Shown: positions 1-7,896 of the stretch, in pieces | Position numbering within the stretch: position 1 is the stretch's first letter | How the letters are laid out: every line of letters starts with the position of its first letter | From: JAICYJ01 sp035473255 | Lineage (GTDB): Bacteria; Actinomycetota; Thermoleophilia; Gaiellales; JAICJC01 | Length of the DNA: 64,000 nt | NCBI GenBank assembly: GCA_035473255.1 | Contig: DATIOK010000055.1 | Span: 1-64,000, forward strand | Reading direction: 5' to 3' | Program-made: the position numbers and the translations under genes | Notes under the pieces: model-generated | Seen by the model: only the letters and a program-made list of their open reading frames with translations | Databases searched by the model: none | Told to the model about the DNA's origin: nothing

Positions 1-684
1 CTCCTCGATTCCGGCGGCGGCAAGGCTCAGCAGCTCATCCAGCGAGGCACGGCCAAACGGCGTGCGCTCGGCGGTCGCCTGCACCTCGATCATCTGGCCG
101 CTGCCCGAGATGACGACGTTCATGTCGACCTCCGCGCGCGAGTCCTCGGCGTAGGCCAAATCGAGCATCGAGCTGCCGTCGACGATCCCGACCGAAACGG
201 CCGCCACCGAGTCGGACAGCGGCAGCTCGCGCAGCTTTCCCGCGTCGACCAGCCCCGACAACGCCAGGTGCAGCGCGGCGTAGCCGCCGCAGATGGCCGC
301 GCAGCGGGTGCCGCCGTCGGCCTGCAGCACATCGCAGTCGATCCAGATGGTGCGCTCGCCGAGTGCCTTGAAGTCGACCACCGAACGCAGCGAGCGGCCG
401 ATCAGGCGCTGGATCTCGACGGTGCGGCCGTCCAGCTTGCCGCGGCTGGCATCGCGAGGCTTCCGGTCGGACGTCGAGCCCGGCAGCATCCCGTACTCGG
501 AGGTGACCCAGCCGGTGCCGCGCCCGCGCATCCACCCCGGCACCGATTCCTCGACCATGGCCGTGCACACCAGCCGCGTCTTCCCGATCGAGAACAGCAC
601 CGAGCCGTGCGCGCTGTCGATGAACCCCGGCTCGATCGCAAGCGGGCGCAGCTGGTCGAGCTCGCGGCCGTCGGCGCGCTTCAC
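1..684 (-). CDS. rph: Ribonuclease PH, 3' end cut by window edge
   Basis: Phosphorolytic 3'-5' exoribonuclease that trims tRNA 3' ends. The 228 visible codons begin with GTG at 684 and read MKRADGRELDQLRPL, followed by the family block GSVLFSIGKTRLVCTAMVEE and the region TSEYGMLPGST. The family is about 240 residues, so only some 10-15 C-terminal residues are lost beyond base 1. The GTG overlaps the TGA of murI (GTGA at 681-684), so the two genes are translationally coupled. Family assignment is firm; the start is chosen on the overlap and on the family N-terminus. Confidence 0.95.
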   Translation of the reverse strand, partial: MKRADGRELDQLRPLAIEPGFIDSAHGSVLFSIGKTRLVCTAMVEESVPGWMRGRGTGWVTSEYGMLPGSTSDRKPRDASRGKLDGRTVEIQRLIGRSLRSVVDFKALGERTIWIDCDVLQADGGTRCAAICGGYAALHLALSGLVDAGKLRELPLSDSVAAVSVGIVDGSSMLDLAYAEDSRAEVDMNVVISGSGQMIEVQATAERTPFGRASLDELLSLAAAGIEE

Positions 685-1505
685 GCGGCGATCTCCAGGC
701 GCGCGGGGTCGACCCGCTCGACCTCGGTCAGCGGCAGCTGCAGAAAGCGACCGGCGACGTCCTGGAAGGCCTGCTCGTCGCCCGTGCAGAGGAAGCGGTA
801 GCTGCCCTCGCGGTCGGCCAGGTTGCTGACCCCGCGTCGCTCGAGTGTGGCCGCGACCTCGCGCGCGATCTCCTCGGCGGAGGTGATCAGCGTGACCTCG
901 CGGCCGAAGATGCGCTGCAGCATGGGTCTGATCAGCGGGTAGTGCGTGCAGCCCAGGATCACGGTGTCCACCTCCGCCTGCTTCAGCGGCTCGGCATACC
1001 GCTTGGCCGCGTCGTGCAGGTCGTGCCCGTTGACGTCGCCGCTCTGGATCAGCGGCACCAGCTCCGGGCAGGCCACCTGTGCCACCTCGACGCCGGCGTC
1101 GAGCACACCGATCGCCGCCGGGTAGCGGCCGCTCGCAACCGTCGCCTCGGTCGCCATCACCCCCACCCGGCGAGCGCGGGTGGCCTGGACGGCGGCGTGC
1201 GCCTCGGGCGTGATCACGCCGATCAGGGGCACCGTGAACTCGCGCTGCAGATCGGGCAGGGCGGCAGCCGTAGCCGAGTTGCAGGCGACCACCAGCAGCT
1301 TCACGTCCCGCTCGATCAGGTGCTGGGCGACCTCGTGGGCGAACCGGCGGATGGTCGCGGCCGGCTTGGTGCCATACGGGAACCGCTCCGGCGCGGAGTC
1401 ACCGAAGTAGATGAAGTCCTCGTGGGGCAGCGTGACCAGGCATTCGTGCAACACCGTCAAGCCGCCGACGCCGGAGTCGAAGACGCCGATCGGGCGGGTA
1501 TCCAT
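681..1505 (-). CDS. murI: Glutamate racemase
   Basis: Cytoplasmic, cofactor-independent racemase that makes D-glutamate for peptidoglycan. The 274-residue protein has the family motifs DSGVGGLTVL (residues 10-19), YFGDSAPERFPYG (33-45), the first catalytic cysteine in VACNSA (C75) and the second in LGCTHYPL (C185). Length is normal. The upstream sequence has TACACT seven bases before the ATG, fitting a leaderless transcript. rph follows with a 4-base overlap, a common murI-rph arrangement in actinobacteria. Confidence 0.97.
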   Translation of the reverse strand: MDTRPIGVFDSGVGGLTVLHECLVTLPHEDFIYFGDSAPERFPYGTKPAATIRRFAHEVAQHLIERDVKLLVVACNSATAAALPDLQREFTVPLIGVITPEAHAAVQATRARRVGVMATEATVASGRYPAAIGVLDAGVEVAQVACPELVPLIQSGDVNGHDLHDAAKRYAEPLKQAEVDTVILGCTHYPLIRPMLQRIFGREVTLITSAEEIAREVAATLERRGVSNLADREGSYRFLCTGDEQAFQDVAGRFLQLPLTEVERVDPARLEIAA

Positions 1506-1532
1506 GGGGCGGAGTGTACGGGCTCGGCCGGA

Positions 1533-2300
1533 TTACGGAATGCGGATGAGCGCCTGGAAGTCGGAGCGACCGAGGATGTGGTGCGTCCGCTTCGACCGCA
1601 GCAGGATCGTTGTCTGCTCACGTCCGGAGAGAAGCGTGCCGTCCCCGGTCACGAACCACAGCGGCGAGCTGACGGTGACGTGTGTGAAGGCAGCGGGGAA
1701 GGCGACCCGGTCGGTGGTCGTCTTCAGGCCGAACGGGCAGGTCGTGTTCGTGGCACAGAACTGCCGCACCTCGTGCACCGCGACCACCATCGAGCCGGTC
1801 CCCGGCAGGCTGGCGCTGACGTGCACCGATCCCAGCGTGATGCGGTTGGGCGTGGCGGTGACGGTCTGGTGCCAGCGCACCACCGCGCCGTTCGACGCCT
1901 TGAAGCCGCCGTGGATCGAGTAGCGGCCTCGGCCGCTCAAGCGGCGCCGCGGCGTGGCCTGGACGGACACGTCGAGCGCCGTCGTGACCCCGTGCGCGGT
2001 CCACGCCGGCTTCATCGAGAGCCTGCGGGGCACCCGCAGCCACAGCGTTCCGGCCGCGTAGTCGAGCGCGAACACGCCATCGGCGTGGATCCGCGGCCAC
2101 TGGCTGAACGTGAGCGTGCCGTGCGCGACGCCCGTCACCGGACAGGTTCCGGTCAGGTGCACCTTCAGCAGCTGGGTGCGGACGTGCTTGCCGGTGGCCG
2201 TGGCGGTGCAGGCGGCGGTGCCGGCGCCGGCACGGCTCGTGCCCGACAGCAGGGCGAGCACAGCGGCGGCCACGATCAGCAGAAGGAGCCTTGGTCGCAT
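1533..2300 (-). CDS. Secreted protein of unknown function
   Basis: 255 residues from the ATG at 2300, chosen because it opens a clear Sec signal peptide (MRPRLLLLIVAAAVLALL, then SGTSRAGAG). The mature part is rich in Thr, Val and short beta-type segments and has cysteine pairs near residue 30-60 and in the C-terminal half (FCATNTTC). I recognise no family. An upstream in-frame start would add 23 residues before the signal peptide and run into the terminator hairpin, which argues against it. It probably has its own promoter, as a strong hairpin separates it from the gene upstream. Confidence 0.7.
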   Translation of the reverse strand: MRPRLLLLIVAAAVLALLSGTSRAGAGTAACTATATGKHVRTQLLKVHLTGTCPVTGVAHGTLTFSQWPRIHADGVFALDYAAGTLWLRVPRRLSMKPAWTAHGVTTALDVSVQATPRRRLSGRGRYSIHGGFKASNGAVVRWHQTVTATPNRITLGSVHVSASLPGTGSMVVAVHEVRQFCATNTTCPFGLKTTTDRVAFPAAFTHVTVSSPLWFVTGDGTLLSGREQTTILLRSKRTHHILGRSDFQALIRIP

Positions 2301-2346
2301 CGGGAGCGATCTTACACCTTGTCCGGTTCTGGCCCGGACCACCCCA

Positions 2347-2383
2347 GCGCCCGGTGGGGGTCCCGACAACCCCCACCGGGCGC
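2347..2383 (-). terminator. Rho-independent-like hairpin after the first exported-protein gene
   Basis: Perfect 15-bp inverted repeat: GCGCCCGGTGGGGGT at 2347-2361 pairs with 2369-2383 across a 7-base loop. It lies just 3' of the leftward gene ending at 2395. A U-tract is not obvious, as is common in GC-rich actinobacteria. The same stem core (CCGGTGGGG) follows the paralogous gene at 3009-3035, so the terminator was duplicated with its gene. Confidence 0.65.
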
Positions 2384-2394
2384 AAGCTCAGCCC

Positions 2395-2862
2395 TTACAG
2401 AGCCGCGGCCTGGCGCGGTCGCACGCGCGTCGCGGCGAAGCCTGCCAGGATCAGCAGCAGTGCGGCCACGGCGGCACCGATGGCGGCGTCAGTCCAGTCG
2501 AAGCCGCTGCTCGCGGAGACGGTGGTGACTGCCGGAACGGGCTGGCTGATGACCAGAGGTACCGTCTGGTCGGTCGGTGAATCGGCGGCCGGCTGCATGA
2601 CGGAGACGAGCGCCTGGTTGGTCGGAGAGTCTGCGGCCGGCTGCATGACCGACACGGACGTGACTCCCTGAACCGGGAGCTTGTTGTCGAGCAGGAAGCC
2701 GGTGCGGTGGAACACGATCGTGCGATTGGCCGCGGTCACGGCGGCCGAGTCGGTTGCGTCGGTGGACTGCCGGGTGGGCATGGCCTGTGCGGCCGATGCC
2801 GAGATCGCCAGCAGGCCGGCGGCGACGAGGACTGTGCGGATGAGTCGAGAGGTGGTGCGCAT
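2395..2862 (-). CDS. Small exported, C-terminally membrane-anchored protein, copy A
   Basis: 155 residues from ATG 2862, which has AGAAGGAG nine bases upstream. It has a signal peptide (TTSRLIRTVLVAAGLLA, cleavage near AQA-M), a variable middle with a duplicated 16-residue unit, and a C-terminal segment GFDWTDAAIGAAVAALLLIL ending in a basic tail (RVRPRQ), a single membrane anchor. It is a paralogue of the gene at 3051-3437: the signal peptide, the FDW-DAAIGA anchor and the leader are conserved while the middle differs. An alternative start at 2904 (MTSCLTSTQKESTP) is placed exactly 6 bases after TAGGTT and would suit a leaderless message. Function unknown; the operator at 2961-2976 suggests control by the neighbouring CRP-family regulator. 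Confidence 0.72.
   Translation of the reverse strand: MRTTSRLIRTVLVAAGLLAISASAAQAMPTRQSTDATDSAAVTAANRTIVFHRTGFLLDNKLPVQGVTSVSVMQPAADSPTNQALVSVMQPAADSPTDQTVPLVISQPVPAVTTVSASSGFDWTDAAIGAAVAALLLILAGFAATRVRPRQAAAL
2566..2661. repeat. Two tandem 48-bp units inside copy A
   Basis: The unit beginning CTGGT at 2566 recurs at 2614 and encodes VSVMQPAADSPTNQAL then VSVMQPAADSPTDQTV. The duplication is in frame (16 residues) and absent from the paralogue, so it is recent and expands the linker between signal peptide and membrane anchor. Confidence 0.8.
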
Positions 2863-2960
2863 GGGAGTGCTCTCCTTCTGGGTGGATGTGAGGCACGAAG
2901 TCATGGGCACAACCTAGGCCGACCGCAGCGGCCCGACGACATCTCCGGATACGCCCGCAA

Positions 2961-2976
2961 TGTATTGCTCGATACA
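2961..2976. promoter_or_regulatory. CRP/FNR-type palindromic operator upstream of copy A
   Basis: TGTATTGCTCGATACA: half-sites TGTAT and ATACA with a 6-base spacer, the layout of CRP/FNR sites. The same palindrome with the same flanks (GGATACGC 14 bases to the left, CACAAG to the right) occurs at 3537-3552. It is centred about 64 bases upstream of the start point implied by TAGGTT at 2911-2916, close to the class I activator position. The nearby CRP-family gene is the obvious candidate binder; this is inference. Confidence 0.65.
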
Positions 2977-3008
2977 CAAGGCGACGGCTGCCGGACCACG
3001 GAGAGACG

Positions 3009-3035
3009 CCGGTGGGGCTCGAAGAACCCCACCGG
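3009..3035 (-). terminator. Hairpin after the second exported-protein gene
   Basis: CCGGTGGGG (3009-3017) pairs perfectly with CCCCACCGG (3027-3035), 9-base loop, just 3' of the leftward gene ending at 3051. Its core is the same as the hairpin at 2347-2383. Confidence 0.55.
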
Positions 3036-3050
3036 GCGCAGCAACGGCAG

Positions 3051-3437
3051 CTACATCTGAACCGTCTGCCGAGGCCGGACGTGGGTTGCGGCGACGGCCG
3101 CCAGGATCAGCACTACGGACGCCACGAGGGCGCCGATTGCGGCGTCGGCCCAGTCGAAGCCGTTGTCCGCGGACTGTGCGGAGACGGGCTGGGCGATGAC
3201 CGGCGGCGCGGTGTGGAGCCGGTGGCCGAGCACGAAGCCCGACCTGTGGAGAACCACCGGGCCGCCGGGCGAATGCGACACGACCGGCAGCTGATGGTGA
3301 GCGGCCGTGAAGCCGAGCGGATCACGGTCTGTCACGTTCGCGGGACCCAACGCCATCGCCTGGGCGGCGGTGGCAGACACGGCCATCAGGCCGGCGGCCA
3401 CGAGAACGATCCGGAACAGTCGAGAGGTGGTGTGCAT
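3051..3437 (-). CDS. Small exported, C-terminally membrane-anchored protein, copy B
   Basis: 128 residues from ATG 3437, preceded by AGAAGGAG. Signal peptide (TTSRLFRIVLVAAGLMAV, cleavage near AQA), a 60-residue middle unlike copy A, then GFDWADAAIGALVASVVLIL and a basic tail, i.e. one C-terminal membrane span. A start at 3479 (MTSSRTPQEKETTP) lies 6 bases after TAGGTT, as in copy A; 9 of the 15 extension residues match between copies, so the longer form may be real. The whole unit operator-promoter-gene-hairpin is duplicated about 575 bp apart. Function unknown. Confidence 0.7.
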   Translation of the reverse strand: MHTTSRLFRIVLVAAGLMAVSATAAQAMALGPANVTDRDPLGFTAAHHQLPVVSHSPGGPVVLHRSGFVLGHRLHTAPPVIAQPVSAQSADNGFDWADAAIGALVASVVLILAAVAATHVRPRQTVQM

Positions 3438-3536
3438 TGGAGTGGTCTCCTTCTCTTGAGGTGTGCGGCTCGACGTCATGGACGCAACCTAGGCACCCCG
3501 CGAGCCCACCCGCGACCTCCCGGGATACGCACCCAA

Positions 3537-3552
3537 TGTATGATCCGATACA
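3537..3552. promoter_or_regulatory. CRP/FNR-type palindromic operator between copy B and the regulator gene
   Basis: TGTATGATCCGATACA, same half-sites and spacing as at 2961-2976. It lies about 65 bases upstream of the inferred start of copy B and only 20 bases before the GTG of the regulator, so it could activate copy B while repressing the regulator's own gene. Confidence 0.65.
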
Positions 3553-3572
3553 CAAGCGGAAGGGGCGTGGCG

Positions 3573-4217
3573 GTGTCCGACTGGGCGATCCTGAGCGCAC
3601 TCGGCGACGACGAGGCCCGGGGAGTGCTGACGTCGGCGCGGCGGCGCAGGTTCAAGCGCGGCGAGGTCGTCTTCCACCGCGGCGACCCGGCCGACACGCT
3701 GCATCTGGTCAGCAGCGGATGCCTGGCGGTGCGGGTGATCACCCCGCTGGGAAGCGTCGCCACCCTCCAGCTGGTGGGGCCGGGCGAGTGCTTCGGCGAG
3801 CTGGCGCTGCTGGGCGGGACGCAGGTGCGCAGCGCCAAGGTCGAGTCGATCTCGGCCAGCGAGACGTACGCGCTGTCGCGCACCGACCTCGACCGCCTGC
3901 GCGCGCAGCACCGGGAGATCGACGTGTTCCTGGTGGAGCTGCTCGGGCAGCGCGTGGCCGAGCTGACCGAGCGCCTGGTCGAGGCCCTCTACACGCCGGC
4001 GCCAAGGCGCGTCCGCCTGATGCTGGACGGGCTCGCCGAGCGGTACCGGGAACCGTCCGGACGGGCCACGATCCCGCTCACGCAGGACGACCTGGCCGGC
4101 CTCGCCGGCACCTCCCGGCTGACGGTGAACCGCGTGCTGCACGAGCTGCAGCGCGCCGGCCATGTCGAGATCGGCCGTGGCCGCGTCACGGTGCTGGCAG
4201 GCGGCGCCGAGCGGTGA
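3573..4217 (+). CDS. CRP/FNR-family transcriptional regulator
   Basis: 214 residues from GTG 3573, chosen for the GGAAGGGG sequence 7-12 bases upstream; GTG 3567 or ATG 3540 are alternatives. The N-terminal cyclic-nucleotide-binding barrel (about residues 10-125) keeps the phosphate-binding cassette PGECFGELALL followed by an Arg (GGTQVRSA), so cAMP binding is plausible. A long dimer helix follows, then the Crp-type winged helix (TQDDLAGLAGTSRLTVNRVL, about 165-185). It is transcribed away from two exported-protein genes whose promoters each carry a matching palindrome. No Fe-S cysteine cluster of the FNR kind is seen. Confidence 0.9.
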   Translation: MSDWAILSALGDDEARGVLTSARRRRFKRGEVVFHRGDPADTLHLVSSGCLAVRVITPLGSVATLQLVGPGECFGELALLGGTQVRSAKVESISASETYALSRTDLDRLRAQHREIDVFLVELLGQRVAELTERLVEALYTPAPRRVRLMLDGLAERYREPSGRATIPLTQDDLAGLAGTSRLTVNRVLHELQRAGHVEIGRGRVTVLAGGAER

Positions 4218-4241
4218 CCGGGCGCGCATAGACTGCGCCCC

Positions 4242-5315
4242 ATGACCGATGACTGGCACACCGAGGACTTCCCGGAGCTGCGCCCCCACCCGCCCTGGGT
4301 GATGCAGGAGATGATCGAGGCCGAGCCCCCGCTGCTCGAGCGGATCGCAACCACGAGCGACACGGCAGCGCTGGCGCTGCTGCTGAAGGTGGACGGTCCA
4401 CTGACGGTGGTCGGCTGCGGCACCAGCGAGCACGCGGCGCTGGCCGCGGCGGAGATCCTGACCGAGGCCGGCACGCCGGCCGGATCACGGCAGGCGTACG
4501 AGGCGGCACTTGACCCACAGCAGGGCGGCGCCGTGCTTGGCATCTCCCACGAGGGCGGCACCTGGGCCACGATCGAGGCGCTCGAGGCGGCCCGCCGCGC
4601 CGGATCGGGCACCGCCCTGATCACCGCACGGGGCGAGAGCAAGGCCACCGAGCAGGCCGACGCTGTGCTGGTCACGCCCATGGTCGACCGCAGCTGGTGC
4701 CACACGGTCGGGTACACGTCGCCGATCGCAGCCACGCTGGCCCTGGCCGGTAAGCCGTCCCCCGGCCTGGTCGAGACGCTGGTCACGGCCGGGGTCAGCG
4801 ACCGTGCCTCCGTCACGGCCGTGGCCGATGCCCTGAACAGCTGCGACCATCTGATCGTGGTCGGGTCGGGCGCCGACCGCATCGCCGCCCGCGAGCTGAC
4901 CCTGAAGATCGAGGAGGCGGCCCACATCCCGACCGCGATGCGGGATCTCGAGACGTTCCTGCACGGCCACCTGCCGGCCTGCGACGAGCGCACCGGGCTG
5001 GTGCTGATCGAGCACGAGCGACGGCGCTCGGGCCCCCGCCGCGAGCTCGGCCAGATGGTGCTGCAGGCGTCCGCTCGGGTGGGTGTGCGGTGTGCCGTGA
5101 TCGGCCGCCAGGCACCCGACCCGGGCATGGCCGCCGCCGGCTACGTGCCGACGCCGGTCGCGGATGCGCTTCCGGCCGCGGCCGAGGCGCTGCTGGCGAC
5201 GGCACCCGCCGTGCAGTGGCTGGCGCATGAACTGGCGGTGGCGCGCGGCGTCAACCCCGACCTGATCCGGCGCGAGCAGGAGGCGTACCGCGAGGCGGCC
5301 AAGTTCCGTGGGTAG
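4242..5315 (+). CDS. SIS-domain sugar isomerase / GlmS C-half-like protein
   Basis: 357 residues with two phosphosugar-binding SIS domains (about 45-180 and 190-330): VVGCGTSEHAALAAAEIL in the first, VVGSGADRIAARELTLKIEE and the downstream HGHLPACDE in the second. It resembles the isomerase half of glucosamine-6-phosphate synthase and AgaS/NagB-II-type deaminases, but lacks the N-terminal glutaminase domain, so deamination or isomerisation of an aminosugar phosphate is more likely than synthesis. TAGACT sits 7 bases before the ATG. The next gene overlaps its end by 8 bases. Substrate unknown. Confidence 0.8.
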   Translation: MTDDWHTEDFPELRPHPPWVMQEMIEAEPPLLERIATTSDTAALALLLKVDGPLTVVGCGTSEHAALAAAEILTEAGTPAGSRQAYEAALDPQQGGAVLGISHEGGTWATIEALEAARRAGSGTALITARGESKATEQADAVLVTPMVDRSWCHTVGYTSPIAATLALAGKPSPGLVETLVTAGVSDRASVTAVADALNSCDHLIVVGSGADRIAARELTLKIEEAAHIPTAMRDLETFLHGHLPACDERTGLVLIEHERRRSGPRRELGQMVLQASARVGVRCAVIGRQAPDPGMAAAGYVPTPVADALPAAAEALLATAPAVQWLAHELAVARGVNPDLIRREQEAYREAAKFRG

Positions 5316-6018
5316 GGCGCTGCACATCCAGAACGAGTCGACCGACCCCGCCGGGCTGTTCGTGGACGCGCTCGAGCAGCAGGGATTCACGGTCGACACG
5401 TTGCACCCCTACGCCGGGGACGAGCTGCCCGCGTCGCTGGACGGGATCGACGCCCTGGTCGCCGGGGGCGGCCTGGTCGACACGCACCAAGCCGGCGAGC
5501 ACCCCTGGCTGGCGCAGGAGATCGAGCTCGTGCGCGAGGCGCTCGAGCGGCGCACCCCGTACATGGGCCTGTGCCTGGGCGCGCAGGTGCTGACCGAGGC
5601 CGCGGGCGGCACCGTCTACCGATGTGAGCCGCACGAGATCGGCTGGCACGAGGTGGAGCTGACGCCGGCCGCTGAGGACGACGCCCTGTTCGACGGGCTG
5701 CCGCCGCGGTTCCAGGCGATGCAGTGGCACTACTACGCCTGCCGTCCCAGCAACGGCGCCGTCGAGTTGATGACCAACCCGGTGTCGCTGCAGGCGCTGC
5801 GGGTCGGCGACGCCGCATGGGGCACCCAGTTCCACATCGAGGTGACACGGCCGGTGCTCCTGACCTGGCTGGACATGGGCGGCGACGACCTGGCCGCGAA
5901 CGGCTATCCCCGTGACCGGTTCCTGGAGTCGCTGGATCAGCACCTCGCGACCCACCAGCAGGTGGGCCGCACGCTGGCCGAACGCTTCGCGCGGTTCGCT
6001 ACGCGGCCAGCAGGCTGA
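5308..6018 (+). CDS. Class I glutamine amidotransferase-domain protein
   Basis: 236 residues from GTG 5308, of GMP-synthase-glutaminase type. The nucleophile elbow is GLCLGAQ, the catalytic histidine is in GTQFHIEV, and the family context PEHPWL...LGICLG-like spacing is normal. A stand-alone domain of this sort acts on glutamine or on gamma-glutamyl compounds; no synthetase partner is next to it, although it is coupled to the SIS gene by an 8-base overlap. The C-terminal 50 residues (WLDMGGDDLAANGYP onward) are a helical extension. Convergent with the GST gene, overlapping it by 20 bases. Confidence 0.85.
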   Translation: MGRALHIQNESTDPAGLFVDALEQQGFTVDTLHPYAGDELPASLDGIDALVAGGGLVDTHQAGEHPWLAQEIELVREALERRTPYMGLCLGAQVLTEAAGGTVYRCEPHEIGWHEVELTPAAEDDALFDGLPPRFQAMQWHYYACRPSNGAVELMTNPVSLQALRVGDAAWGTQFHIEVTRPVLLTWLDMGGDDLAANGYPRDRFLESLDQHLATHQQVGRTLAERFARFATRPAG

Positions 6019-6571
6019 GCTCGGCCGCGTACTCGGGCCGCTCTGCCAGGCGGTCACACCAGGCGGCGATCGCCGGGTACTGACCGATGTCGACGCCGAC
6101 CCGGTACAGACGCGTGATCCAGGGCCAGACGCCGGGCTCGGCCAGCGTGTAGCTGTCGCCGACCAGGTAATCGCTGTGCTCGAGCTGCGCCGACACCCAC
6201 TGGAGCTCCGCGTGCAGCGCCTCGATCGCCCCCTCCTCCTCCCGGCGGGCGGCGTAGAACGCGTCGGAGAGATCCTCGAACCGGCGCAGCACCATCCGCA
6301 CGCGGGCGCGCTCAGCCGGGTCGGACGGCATCATCGCCGGCTCCGGGTGCGTCTCGTCGAGATAGTCGTTGAGCGCCTCGGACTCCCACAGCACCTGCCC
6401 GTCCACGTCCAGGACGGGCACCCGGTTGCGCGGGTTCAGCTCGCGCAGCCAGGCCGGCTTGTCGGGCAGGTCGACATGCACCAGGTCGTACTCGATGCCC
6501 TTGCCGTTCAGCACCAGACGGGTGCGCACGCAATAGGGGCAGATGTCTGCTGAGTAGAGAGTGATTGACAT
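5999..6571 (-). CDS. Glutathione S-transferase-family protein
   Basis: 190 residues. Thioredoxin-fold N-terminal domain (1-78) with a CPYC motif at residues 11-14, the cis-proline stretch NRVPVL and the ESEAL helix; all-helical C-terminal domain follows. CPYC rather than a Ser/Tyr active site resembles SspA/glutaredoxin-like GSTs. Actinobacteria usually lack glutathione, so the thiol partner is uncertain. Single gene reading against the amidotransferase. Confidence 0.88.
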   Translation of the reverse strand: MSITLYSADICPYCVRTRLVLNGKGIEYDLVHVDLPDKPAWLRELNPRNRVPVLDVDGQVLWESEALNDYLDETHPEPAMMPSDPAERARVRMVLRRFEDLSDAFYAARREEEGAIEALHAELQWVSAQLEHSDYLVGDSYTLAEPGVWPWITRLYRVGVDIGQYPAIAAWCDRLAERPEYAAELSLLAA

Positions 6572-6608
6572 CGCAACGAACTCTAGCCCAAGATCTAGGC
6601 CCCTGCTA

Positions 6609-6624
6609 GATGGTTGATTCCACG
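6609..6624. repeat. Solo copy of a dispersed repeat end
   Basis: The 16-mer GATGGTTGATTCCACG is identical to the inverted-repeat arm at 63447-63462 (read on the other strand) and differs by one base from the arm at 63297-63312. Here it lies in the divergent intergenic space between the GST and cupin genes. Confidence 0.6.
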
Positions 6625-6638
6625 GGTATGGTGCGGTC

Positions 6639-7286
6639 GTGACCGACGGCTACCAGGTGATCGCGATCAGCGACGTGCCGTCCCTGGCGGTGGTGAACGG
6701 GACGCTGCAGTGGCGGCCGCTGCGCCGTACGCTGGGGGTGCGCGCGTTCGGCATCAACGCCTACACCGCGGTCAACGCCGGCGACGAGGTGGTCGAGGAG
6801 CACACCGAGACCGGGCTCGGGCACGAGGAGGTCTACCTGGTGCTGAACGGCCGGGCGACGTTCACGGTGGACGGCGAGACCAGCGACGTCCCTGCCGGCT
6901 CCCTGGTGCACCTGGCCGATCCGGCGCTGAAGCGCCACGCCGTTGCTGCGGAGCCGAACACGACCGTGCTCGCGATCGGCGGAAAGCCGGGCGAGGCCTT
7001 CACGCCGTCGGCGTGGGAGCACTACTTCGCGGCCGACGCGGTCGCGAAGGGCGGAGATCCGGATGCGGCCTACGAGATGCTCATGACCGGCCTTGCCGAG
7101 CACCCCGGCAACACGTCGATCCTCTACAACGCGGCCTGCTACCGCGCGCTGTCCGGCCACGGCGACGAGGCGATCGAGCTGCTGTCGCGGGCCTACGCGG
7201 GCGATCCCGACGGGGTGCGCAGGTGGTCGGCCGGCGACAGCGACCTCGACTCGATCCGCGACCGGCCGGACTGGCCGATTAGGTAA
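6639..7286 (+). CDS. Cupin-domain protein with C-terminal TPR-like helices
   Basis: 215 residues from GTG 6639, which stands 6 bases after TATGGT (leaderless arrangement). A single cupin barrel spans about 40-120 (HEEVYLVLNGRATFTVDG, PAGSLVHLADPALKRHAVA) and keeps an EEH/H-type metal site. The C-terminal third (DPDAAYEMLMTGLAEHPGNT onward) looks like one and a half TPR helices. Such proteins are usually small-molecule-binding or isomerase-like; substrate unknown. Its 3' end overlaps lutC by 8 bases on the opposite strand. Confidence 0.82.
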   Translation: MTDGYQVIAISDVPSLAVVNGTLQWRPLRRTLGVRAFGINAYTAVNAGDEVVEEHTETGLGHEEVYLVLNGRATFTVDGETSDVPAGSLVHLADPALKRHAVAAEPNTTVLAIGGKPGEAFTPSAWEHYFAADAVAKGGDPDAAYEMLMTGLAEHPGNTSILYNAACYRALSGHGDEAIELLSRAYAGDPDGVRRWSAGDSDLDSIRDRPDWPIR

Positions 7287-7896
7287 CGATCACGATCTCC
7301 AGCCGGCGAGGGCCGTGCACGCCCTCGACCCGCGACAGCTCGATGTCGGAGGTGGCGGACGGCCCCGAGATCAGCGTCAGCGGGGCGCGGCGCCGCCGTA
7401 CCGACGGCTCCACCCGCTGGAACGCCTCGCTGACCGAGGCACACACGAGCTCGGCCGGGACCACGCAGATGTGCAGGTCGGGCACCAGCGTCAGCGCGCG
7501 GATGCCCTGCCCGGGCCCGCCGTCCAGCACGATGGTGCCGGTCTCCGCGATGGCGGCGGCGCAGCCGGTGAGCACGCCGTCCACCCGATCCAGCGCCGAG
7601 ACCGTCGCATCGCCCGTCGCCTCCACCCCGGGCGGGAGCCAGCCCTCCGGCAGATCCTGCGGCACGGCCAGACGGCGGGCACCCTGCGCGGCGCAGATCT
7701 CGGCGACCCGCGCGGCGACGGCGGCCTCACCGACGCGGTGCACGGCGGCGCGGTACTCGCCGGCCCGCTCCGCGAACAGCGCGACCGGGTCGGCCGGCGC
7801 GGGCGGCGGCGGCAGCAGCACGGCCGCGGCCGGCTGCGTCCGGGCGACCAGGGCCGCGCGGATGCGGCCCAGCACGACCTCACGGGCGTCGCTCAT
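7279..7896 (-). CDS. lutC: LutC/YkgG-type LUD-domain protein
   Basis: 205 residues from ATG 7896 (MSDAREVVL); upstream in-frame codons add a poorly conserved stretch. It is a LUD-domain protein: the family core GVLTGCAAAIAETGTIVLDGG and PDLHICVV is present. LutC is the third subunit of the LutABC lactate oxidation system that turns L-lactate into pyruvate. It starts inside the end of lutB (17-base overlap) and closes the leftward operon that begins at 12090. Confidence 0.93.
   Translation of the reverse strand: MSDAREVVLGRIRAALVARTQPAAAVLLPPPPAPADPVALFAERAGEYRAAVHRVGEAAVAARVAEICAAQGARRLAVPQDLPEGWLPPGVEATGDATVSALDRVDGVLTGCAAAIAETGTIVLDGGPGQGIRALTLVPDLHICVVPAELVCASVSEAFQRVEPSVRRRRAPLTLISGPSATSDIELSRVEGVHGPRRLEIVIVT

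Noticed and set aside
942..2528. Long open frame on the + strand opposite murI and the secreted protein
   Set aside because: It lies antisense to genes with clear families and signal peptide, has no ribosome site and His/Arg-rich composition typical of shadow frames in GC-rich DNA.
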